Below are positions 1-5,451 of a stretch of DNA of 6,584 bases, one piece after another. Position numbers and translations under genes: made by a program. The DNA is from UBA4717 sp045531795 (GTDB taxonomy: Bacteria > Bacillota > Clostridia > Oscillospirales > CAG-272): NCBI GenBank assembly GCA_045531795.1, contig JAZSET010000071.1, positions 1 to 6,584 of the forward strand. The letters run 5' to 3'. The notes under the pieces were generated by a model that saw only the letters and a program-made list of their open reading frames with translations, was not told where the DNA came from and made no database searches. The stretch's first letter is position 1. Each line of letters opens with the position of its first letter.

Positions 1-1344
1 GGTGTCAATTACCGTTCTTTTTTTGCCGGCATTATTTTCTTCTGCCCTCTTTTCAATTACTATTTCATTTATGGATTTAGCATTAAACACTTCCGTAAAT
101 ATATAGCTTACCGCAACAACAATAATCACGGGCAAAACATTTTCAGTGCATGACAGCACCTCAAGAGAAAACATTATTGCAGTAAGCGGCATTTTCATCA
201 TACTTGCAATACAGGCACCAACGCCAAGAGATATGATCAGTGAATAATAGTCTGTGCCGAGTCCAAGCGAAATCAAAACATTTCCGGTGATTGATGCAAG
301 GGCTGCGCCAATTGCCATTATCGGTAAGAACAGTCCTCCGGTAATACCACTTATATTTGCACTGAGAGTCAGAATAGTTCTTACAATCAGGATAAGCACA
401 AGCATCAATACACCCGGTGATTTCACAAACAATTCTTCAGCGAAATGATGGCCTGTTGAGACAAAACTTCCGGAACCAATACCAAGTATAACAGACAACG
501 CAAATACTGCAAAAATTTTATACTGCCGGTACTTTTTATTCGGAATTTTCTTTAATATTCTGCTCAGAAGATTATAGCAGCGCAAAAACAGTACCGAGAA
601 CAGTCCGAAGACTACGCCTACCACAACAGGAATCCACAGCTGTTCATAATCAAGTACTGCAAGAGTTCGGGGCGCAAATAATTTTTCGCTGATACCCAAA
701 ACAGGTGATAATGCTTTTGAGAGAGTCTGCGCGGTAATTACCGATACAGATGCTACTGTAAATATCATCGGAGATATCTTTTGATGTGCTTCCTCTATTG
801 CAAACAATACTCCCGATATGGGAGCTCCGGTTGCAACGGAAAAGCCGGCACACGCACCGCCTGTCATTGAATATCTGTCCCAGGCCTTGTGCTTTTTAAG
901 ATGTCCCGCCAGGCAGCCTCTTCCGATTACCGTACCCATCTGTACGGCAGGACCCTCTGTTCCGAGAGGTACACCGATTAAGAAACTTACAAGCGAAAGA
1001 AAAAATGTTCCCACAAGATTCTGAAACCATCTGAAATTTATTTCTCCGCGAAGTATACCGATTGATGTCGGTATTCCGCCGCCTTTAAGTCCGTGATACC
1101 TTTTATATACCTGTGAAAACATAAGTGCTGCAACAAACAATCCGGCTAATACAACGGGAAGAATATACAAGTGCTCCCGTAAAAAGTCAATTCCCTTTGA
1201 ATTTAAGGCGGTTATATGCTTTGCGCATAACTTAAACAGTGTCACGACCAATGCAGTAAATACTCCGGTTATGATACCGAATACCACTGAAGGATATATG
1301 AAGTTTTTTAAGTGATTTTTGTATTCTTTAATTCTGCCAAACAT
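1..1344 (-). CDS. ClC-family anion channel/transporter, C-terminus beyond window
   Basis: A polytopic membrane protein that moves chloride or another anion, probably as an anion/proton antiporter. The window holds 448 codons with no stop, so the 3' end lies outside. Start is ATG at 1344-1342 with AAGGAG 7 bases upstream. Family signatures, by eye against E. coli ClC-ec1: GGGIP at residues 88-92 (GSGIP), GTEGP at 128-132 with gating glutamate E130 (E148), GAPISGVLFAIEE at 173-185 with internal proton glutamate E185 (E203), and GGLFLP at 336-341 (GGIFAP). Having both glutamates favours an antiporter over a passive channel. Two central anion-site residues differ: S107 becomes G89 and Y445 becomes N426. 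The last residues (about 431-448, charged, KKRTVID) leave the membrane core and may lead into a cytoplasmic TrkA-C-type domain, which some Firmicutes ClCs carry; that is inference. The gene is single, with its own promoter. Family assignment is very secure; the ion carried is not. Confidence 0.95.
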   Translation of the reverse strand, partial: MFGRIKEYKNHLKNFIYPSVVFGIITGVFTALVVTLFKLCAKHITALNSKGIDFLREHLYILPVVLAGLFVAALMFSQVYKRYHGLKGGGIPTSIGILRGEINFRWFQNLVGTFFLSLVSFLIGVPLGTEGPAVQMGTVIGRGCLAGHLKKHKAWDRYSMTGGACAGFSVATGAPISGVLFAIEEAHQKISPMIFTVASVSVITAQTLSKALSPVLGISEKLFAPRTLAVLDYEQLWIPVVVGVVFGLFSVLFLRCYNLLSRILKKIPNKKYRQYKIFAVFALSVILGIGSGSFVSTGHHFAEELFVKSPGVLMLVLILIVRTILTLSANISGITGGLFLPIMAIGAALASITGNVLISLGLGTDYYSLIISLGVGACIASMMKMPLTAIMFSLEVLSCTENVLPVIIVVAVSYIFTEVFNAKSINEIVIEKRAEENNAGKKRTVIDT

Positions 1345-1374
1345 AATATTTCTCCTTGAACGTCAACGTTTGAT

Positions 1375-1403
1375 ATTATACGACAGTCAAAAAGTTTTGT
1401 CAA
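1375..1403 (-). promoter_or_regulatory. Near-consensus sigma-A promoter of the ClC gene
   Basis: On the minus strand TTGACA (1403-1398) is followed after exactly 17 bases by TATAAT (1380-1375), a full consensus match. The predicted transcription start is near 1368, giving a 5' leader of about 24 bases before the ATG at 1344, with AAGGAG at 1357-1352. The inverted repeat AACGT-CA-ACGTT (1359-1370) covers the predicted start site and could be an operator. The promoter suggests strong, possibly repressible, expression independent of the gene upstream. Confidence 0.85.
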
Positions 1404-1408
1404 TAGAT

Positions 1409-1442
1409 AAAATCACCCTGCAACGCGTTGCAGGGTGATTTT
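1409..1442 (-). terminator. Intrinsic terminator of the VanY-like gene (perfect palindrome)
   Basis: Positions 1409-1442 form a perfect 34-base palindrome whose arms include ATCACCCTGCAACG and its complement, giving a long GC-containing stem. It begins right after the TAA of the VanY-like gene (stop at 1445-1443). On the minus strand the stem ends in TTTT followed by ATCTATT, a modest U tract; on the plus strand it is flanked by six T, so the hairpin could act in both directions. It lies 5 bases from the -35 box of the ClC gene and would insulate that promoter from read-through. Confidence 0.85.
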
Positions 1443-2948
1443 TTATAATCCGAGATATTCTGAATATTCGTCAAGTGTTAAGGACAGTGCATTCATTCTG
1501 ACAGCGTGATATCTGCCTACAAATCTGAACTGTTCCGGTGAATACGGATGTCCCGTTATATCGGTTTTATTTATAGGATATCTGAGTACAAAACCGAATT
1601 TATATGAATTGTCACAGAGCCACGCAAAGGCTGTACTTGTTGAAAACTGTCCGCTTGTTGTCAGGGCAAAATCAACTGCAAGTCCGGTCTGGTGCTCATC
1701 AGTGCCCGGTACCGATACTGTTGCCGCTGCGTATCTGTTTGCCTGTTCTTTTCCAAGCAGATTCACATATTCATCAACTACCGCATTATATGCCGTCAGT
1801 GATTCATCATAGCTTACATAAGCTCTCGACACGGTAAGCCCTGAAATTCCGCAGGCTGATGCCTCTTTCATCATAGCCTCAAATGCTTTGGCGGCATACT
1901 CCTTGAGATACATTCCGTCTCCGTATTTTATCAGTGAAAGTCCGGTAGGAATATAGTCGGAACTTAATTTGTTTTCTTCATTTACAAGTGTCAGGAATTC
2001 TGTTGTACTGCCGGGATTCATATATTCTTCATATGCCGAGACATTTGAATAGAATTCAAAGGTTGGTACCGCTACGGCAGAGTCGTTTTCCGGAATTGAT
2101 GCACTGATCACAGGGGCTTTCAGAACAAATGACACTTCCTCATACGAAGGATCCTTGCCGTCAGCAATTTCACCCTCTGCATTCACGGGATTCAGCAGTA
2201 TTTTTCCGAGATTTACTGTTTTTTTGCCTGTATCCTTTTTGATATTAAAGCCTAAAATATACCTTTCAACAAAACTTTCGCATACATATAAGTCACCGTT
2301 CTTATAAAAAGCGGGAGCCTCTGTACGAACCAAGACATCATTGACATATGCTTTGTCAGAGCCCGGTGAAAATGAAACTGTTTCACTTTCAAGTCCTTTT
2401 ACGACATATTTCATATCATCAATGCTTCCGACCATTGCAAAGCCGAAAAATTCCGCTATTTTAGAAAAGTTCAGGAATCTTGTGCCGCTTTCATCGGCAA
2501 TACTTCCCTTTTCCACTTCAATACTGTTGTCATATGTGGAAAGGTTAAGGGTATAATCATCCAAATCAGGACTTTTGTGTGCGGTCAATGAAATAAAGAA
2601 AATTGAAGAAAATACAAGCAAAAGGACTAAGAATGTTATAGCGAAAAGTACCAATGCAGATTTTACAAGTTCAATGCGGGCTTTTTTCTGCTGACTTCTT
2701 TTGATTCTTTCTCCCCTTATGATTCTTGCTCTTTCTTCTCTTGTAAGTTTTACAGGAGCATTTTGCTGATTTTTCTGTTGTTCGGAAATTTTATTTTCAG
2801 TGGGTGTAACTTTCTTTCTGACTGCATTTCTGTTAACACGCACATTCTGTACCGGCATTTTCTGAACCGGTGCTTTTTTTACGTCATTTCTGCTTACGCT
2901 GTTTTGCCTGCGTTGTAAATTCTGAGGAGCTTTGTTATTTTGTTCCAC
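1443..2948 (-). CDS. Membrane-anchored VanY/M15B D,D-carboxypeptidase-like protein, probably catalytically inactive
   Basis: 501 residues. Residues 1-94 are a basic Q/N/K/P-rich cytoplasmic tail, about 95-122 one transmembrane helix, and the rest extracytoplasmic. Residues about 135-250 resemble a copper-amine-oxidase-N-like (stalk) domain, with AYVNDVLVRTEAPAF then LYVCESFVERYILG. Residues about 345-501 have the VanY fold: TDEHQTGLAVDF (416-427), FGFVLRYP (451-458), RFVG (475-478). VanY enzymes are zinc peptidases that remove the terminal D-Ala from peptidoglycan stem peptides. The first metal motif is intact (H419, D426), but the usual ExxH (EPWH) reads SPEQ at 470-473, so the catalytic Glu and third zinc ligand are missing. 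The YRS..Q substrate motif reads YVSYDES (377-383), losing Arg and Gln. It is therefore probably a binding or regulatory pseudoenzyme. Start is GTG at 2948-2946 behind GGCGGTGAT; an in-frame TAA lies 21 bases upstream and no ATG is available between. It has its own promoter and terminator. Confidence 0.88.
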   Translation of the reverse strand: MEQNNKAPQNLQRRQNSVSRNDVKKAPVQKMPVQNVRVNRNAVRKKVTPTENKISEQQKNQQNAPVKLTREERARIIRGERIKRSQQKKARIELVKSALVLFAITFLVLLLVFSSIFFISLTAHKSPDLDDYTLNLSTYDNSIEVEKGSIADESGTRFLNFSKIAEFFGFAMVGSIDDMKYVVKGLESETVSFSPGSDKAYVNDVLVRTEAPAFYKNGDLYVCESFVERYILGFNIKKDTGKKTVNLGKILLNPVNAEGEIADGKDPSYEEVSFVLKAPVISASIPENDSAVAVPTFEFYSNVSAYEEYMNPGSTTEFLTLVNEENKLSSDYIPTGLSLIKYGDGMYLKEYAAKAFEAMMKEASACGISGLTVSRAYVSYDESLTAYNAVVDEYVNLLGKEQANRYAAATVSVPGTDEHQTGLAVDFALTTSGQFSTSTAFAWLCDNSYKFGFVLRYPINKTDITGHPYSPEQFRFVGRYHAVRMNALSLTLDEYSEYLGL

Positions 2949-2992
2949 TCTATCACCGCCGTTTTGGTATTATCCTTATTGTTCTACACAAT

Positions 2993-3021
2993 ATGATAGC
3001 ATATACAACGCGAAATGTAAA
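2993..3021 (-). promoter_or_regulatory. Promoter of the VanY-like gene
   Basis: On the minus strand TTTACA (3021-3016) is followed after 17 bases by TATCAT (2998-2993). A TG one base before the -10 box adds an extended -10. The predicted start is near 2986, giving a leader of about 38 bases before the GTG at 2948. The promoter sits in the 95-base gap after the zinc-ribbon gene. No terminator is visible in that gap, so read-through from upstream may add to expression. Confidence 0.65.
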
Positions 3022-3043
3022 TAGTATTTTAATTTTTTACACA

Positions 3044-3436
3044 TCAGGTTTTTGTAATGGTTATCGTCTTGCATACAGGACAGGTTGCTCTGATTTCGCC
3101 CTTTCCTTTCGGAACTCTCAGGACATTATGACAGGTAGGGCACTGAAAATACCGGTGAGTTTTTCTGTCCCTGATTTTATTTTTCATAAGGTCTGTGCGC
3201 TTTTTAAGAACATTTTTAATATTTAAAAACTTTCGGTTTTCTTCACTGCGTTTAAATGTATTCCTTGAAAGAAATCTGAATACCTCCCAAAGAATCAGCA
3301 CATAAGATATGATAATTCCTTCTGAGAAGAAAAGTGAAGATAAAAATGTTATTATCATTGATGCAATAAGCAGCACCATACCGAGCTTGTCTATTCCGTA
3401 CCTTCCGTACATAAAGCGTCTGAATCGTTCTCCCAT
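3044..3436 (-). CDS. Small two-helix membrane protein with C-terminal zinc ribbon, function unknown
   Basis: 130 residues. A short basic N-terminus (MGERFRRFMYGRYGIDKLG) leads into two hydrophobic helices at about 18-37 and 40-55. A strongly basic linker (about 58-95) follows, then a C-terminal zinc ribbon with C99-x2-C102 and C119-x2-C122. The helices and positive-inside pattern suggest both termini face the cytoplasm. I know similar short conserved proteins from Clostridia but no established function; the ribbon may bind nucleic acid, ribosome or a partner, which is a guess. The start chosen is ATG at 3436-3434 with AAGGG 4 bases upstream. A TTG at 3454-3452 would add 6 residues but has no ribosome binding site. 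The protein is complete, with TGA at 3046-3044. The gene runs in the same direction as the VanY-like gene 95 bases downstream. Confidence 0.82.
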   Translation of the reverse strand: MGERFRRFMYGRYGIDKLGMVLLIASMIITFLSSLFFSEGIIISYVLILWEVFRFLSRNTFKRSEENRKFLNIKNVLKKRTDLMKNKIRDRKTHRYFQCPTCHNVLRVPKGKGEIRATCPVCKTITITKT

Positions 3437-3491
3437 AAAACCCTTGCCTTTCAAAAATACAGGTATTTAGCAAAATAATTATACAAAACAA

Positions 3492-3520
3492 TTTAGACAA
3501 AATTCATAAAAATTTGTAAA
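3492..3520 (-). promoter_or_regulatory. Candidate promoter of the zinc-ribbon gene
   Basis: On the minus strand TTTACA (3520-3515) is followed after 17 bases by TCTAAA (3497-3492), preceded by TG. That gives a start near 3485 and a leader of about 50 bases. A better -10 (TATAAT, 3483-3478) lies nearby but lacks a convincing -35, so the exact promoter is uncertain. The -35 lies within the AT-rich inverted repeat TTGT-AA-ACAA (3514-3523), a possible operator. Confidence 0.4.
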
Positions 3521-3567
3521 CAATTTTGAAGTCACAGAATATAATTCAAAAAAATAATATTCTCTAC

Positions 3568-3595
3568 TTGCATTTTTCTGAATTTGTGTTATAAT
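3568..3595 (+). promoter_or_regulatory. Promoter of the mrp gene
   Basis: TTGCAT (3568-3573) is followed after 16 bases by TATAAT (3590-3595), with TG one base before the -10 (extended -10). The predicted start is near 3602, leaving a leader of about 56 bases before the ATG at 3658. The ribosome binding site GAAAGGA is at 3643-3649. The promoter is divergent from that of the zinc-ribbon gene. The rest of the 3437-3657 spacer is AT-rich, and I see no RNA gene or riboswitch in it. Confidence 0.72.
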
Positions 3596-3657
3596 TATAT
3601 TTAATCTGTCTGCACTGCAGGCACTATCACAAAAATCACATTGAAAGGACAAGCAAA

Positions 3658-4485
3658 ATGTCAAACGAATGCACACATGATTGTTCGAGCTGTTCAGCTA
3701 ACTGCTCGTCAAGAAAACCCGACAGTTTAATAGAAAAGCCACACGAGCTTTCAAATATAAAAAAGGTAATCGGCATTGTCAGCGGTAAGGGCGGTGTCGG
3801 CAAATCTGCCGTTACTTCCATGCTCGCTGTTACTACAAAACGTCTCGGCTTTAAAACAGCCATTCTCGATGCCGACATTACAGGTCCCTCTATCCCCAAG
3901 ATTTTCGCTTTGAACGGCGAAGTTACAGGCGATGGAAACGGCGGTATATTTCCTCTCAGCACCAAAACCGGTATTGAGGTAATGAGCGTTAACTTGCTTT
4001 TATCCGACAAGGAAACTCCCGTTTTGTGGAGAGGTCCCGTAATTGCAGGAACTGTCAAGCAGTTCTGGACCGATGTTATCTGGAATGATGTAGACTATAT
4101 GTATATTGATATGCCTCCCGGAACAGGTGATGTTCCGCTTACCGTATTCCAGTCCATCCCGCTTGACGGCATTGTTATCGTAACAAGTCCTCAGGAGCTT
4201 TCAAATATGATTGTTTCCAAGGCTGTTAATATGGCTAATATGATGAATATTCCCGTACTTGGAATTATCGAAAATATGAGCTACTACAAGTGTCCCGACT
4301 GCGGAAAAGAATACAAGGTATTCGGTGAAAGCCACGTTGAGGAGACTGCTCAGAAATTCGGCATTCCCGTTCTTGCTAAAATACCGATTGACCCGAGGCT
4401 TGCTGCTCTCTCCGACAAGGGTATGCTTGAGCTTATGGAAAATGATTATCTTGATGCGGCTTTTGCCGAAATAGAAAAGGCATAA
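3658..4485 (+). CDS. mrp: Mrp/NBP35-family iron-sulfur cluster carrier ATPase
   Basis: 275 residues, cytoplasmic. Mrp/ApbC/NBP35 proteins are dimeric P-loop NTPases that bind a 4Fe-4S cluster and pass it to apo-proteins. Visible motifs: deviant Walker A GKGGVGKS at 43-50; LDADITGPSIPK at 70-81 (switch I region with the family GPSIP signature); DMPPGTGD at 151-158; and C212-x2-C215 (KCPDCG), the pair that bridges the dimer and binds the cluster. Residues 1-16 carry four extra cysteines (C5, C9, C12, C16), recalling the N-terminal cluster of NBP35 and commonly seen, as I recall, in Clostridia. The N-terminal MIP18/DUF59 domain of proteobacterial Mrp is absent. Start ATG at 3658 has GAAAGGA 8 bases upstream. 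The gene is single, under its own promoter, and convergent with dapA. Family is secure; client proteins cannot be told from the sequence. Confidence 0.95.
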   Translation: MSNECTHDCSSCSANCSSRKPDSLIEKPHELSNIKKVIGIVSGKGGVGKSAVTSMLAVTTKRLGFKTAILDADITGPSIPKIFALNGEVTGDGNGGIFPLSTKTGIEVMSVNLLLSDKETPVLWRGPVIAGTVKQFWTDVIWNDVDYMYIDMPPGTGDVPLTVFQSIPLDGIVIVTSPQELSNMIVSKAVNMANMMNIPVLGIIENMSYYKCPDCGKEYKVFGESHVEETAQKFGIPVLAKIPIDPRLAALSDKGMLELMENDYLDAAFAEIEKA

Positions 4486-4491
4486 ATTTAA

Positions 4492-4516
4492 AGGGCTGCC
4501 GCATTGCGACAGCCCT
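4492..4516. terminator. Shared hairpin terminator between convergent mrp and dapA
   Basis: AGGGCTG (4492-4498) pairs with CAGCCCT (4510-4516). After one C/A mismatch a CGC/GCG inner stem closes a small loop. It fills most of the 36-base gap between the mrp stop (4483-4485) and the dapA stop (4524-4522). In the dapA direction the stem is followed by TTTAAATTT, a fair U tract; in the mrp direction by GTAGTTTACTTT, a weaker one. It probably serves both genes, and dapA better. Confidence 0.8.
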
Positions 4517-4521
4517 GTAGT

Positions 4522-5415
4522 TTACTTTATAATGCCATATCTTGTCAGAACATTTTTTAAATATTTAAGCTTGTTTGTATCAAGCTCACATAATGGTAAT
4601 CTCATCTGATCGGAGCATAGCCCCATAAGACAAGCGGCTGTTTTTACGGGTATTGGATTAACTTCAAAAAACATTGCTTCAATGAGAGTTAAAAGTTCCT
4701 TTTGGATTTTTGCGCTTATTTCTGTGTGACCACTAAAGAACTCATCGCACATTTCAGCTACCTGTTTCGGGATTATATTGGAAACAACCGACACAACCCC
4801 CATTCCGCCAAGTGCCATTACGGGCAGTGCCATATCATCGTTGCCGCTGTAGACACAGAGCTTTTTGCAATTTTCAAGTATTTTTGCAACAGTTACAATA
4901 TTTCCGCTTGCTTCTTTAACGCCTGCGATATTTTCGTGAGCTTCAAGCTCCTTATACACATCAAGCGGAATGTCAACTCCCGTTCTTGACGGCACATTAT
5001 ACAGTATCACGGGGATTTTTACACTATCGGCAATTTTTTCAAAGCTTTTAACAAGGCCCAGCTTACTCGCTTTATTATAGTACGGTGTAACCGTCATTAC
5101 GGCGTCTGCACCACAGTCTGATGCAAATGCTGAAAGCTCACGGGCTTTCTCTATATTGTTACATCCCGTGCCTGCAATAAGCGGAATCCTTTTGTTTGCT
5201 TTTTTTACTGCGAATTCTATTATATCCCGTCTTTCATCATCGCTTAAAGTGGCGCTTTCCCCGGTTGTTCCGCAAACAACAATGGCATTTGCTCCCTCTT
5301 TTATCTGAAATTCTATCAGTCGTTCCAGACTTTCAAAATCAACACTGTCACCAACAAACGGTGTTATCAGTGCTGTAGCACAGCCTTTAAAAACAGTTTT
5401 CTTTTCTAAGCACAT
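4522..5415 (-). CDS. dapA: 4-hydroxy-tetrahydrodipicolinate synthase
   Basis: 297 residues, the usual length. It condenses pyruvate with L-aspartate-4-semialdehyde, the first committed step to meso-diaminopimelate and lysine, in the cytoplasm. The TIM barrel is complete, with GCATALITPF at 11-20, GTTGES at 49-54 (T50 and T51 of the catalytic triad), PYYNK at 111-115 (Y113, the interface Tyr), YNVPSRTG at 139-146 (Y139 and carboxylate-binding R144) and GVKEASGN at 165-172 with Schiff-base K167. Sialate lyase and other class members share the fold, but GTTGES plus YNVPSRTG and the C-terminal NPIPVK region fit DapA best. Start ATG at 5415-5413 has AGAAAGG 7 bases upstream. The gene stands alone, without dapB beside it, convergent with mrp and divergent from queA across 36 bases. 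No lysine riboswitch fits in that gap, so regulation is not visible. All key residues are intact. Confidence 0.95.
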   Translation of the reverse strand: MCLEKKTVFKGCATALITPFVGDSVDFESLERLIEFQIKEGANAIVVCGTTGESATLSDDERRDIIEFAVKKANKRIPLIAGTGCNNIEKARELSAFASDCGADAVMTVTPYYNKASKLGLVKSFEKIADSVKIPVILYNVPSRTGVDIPLDVYKELEAHENIAGVKEASGNIVTVAKILENCKKLCVYSGNDDMALPVMALGGMGVVSVVSNIIPKQVAEMCDEFFSGHTEISAKIQKELLTLIEAMFFEVNPIPVKTAACLMGLCSDQMRLPLCELDTNKLKYLKNVLTRYGIIK

Positions 5416-5451
5416 ATGTAAACCTTTCTAAGTTATATTTTGGAGATAAAA

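Noticed and set aside
2979..2993. Inverted repeat ATTGT-N5-ACAAT downstream of the VanY-like promoter
   Set aside because: Five-base AT-rich arms are expected by chance in such a spacer; not enough to call an operator.
3437..3454. TTG start extending the zinc-ribbon protein by six residues
   Set aside because: No ribosome binding site precedes it; the ATG at 3436 has AAGGG at a usable distance, and the protein then starts in the form I would expect.
3437..3657. Riboswitch or small RNA in the divergent spacer
   Set aside because: No stable GC-containing stems or known riboswitch core seen; the leader of mrp is only about 56 bases.
5430..5440. TATAAC/TATATT boxes in the dapA-queA gap as promoters
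   Set aside because: They lie too close to the ribosome binding sites to leave a leader, and no matching -35 is at 16-18 bases.
5440..5451. In-frame TTG start extending queA by four codons
   Set aside because: It overlaps the GGAG ribosome binding site that serves the ATG at 5452, and has no site of its own.
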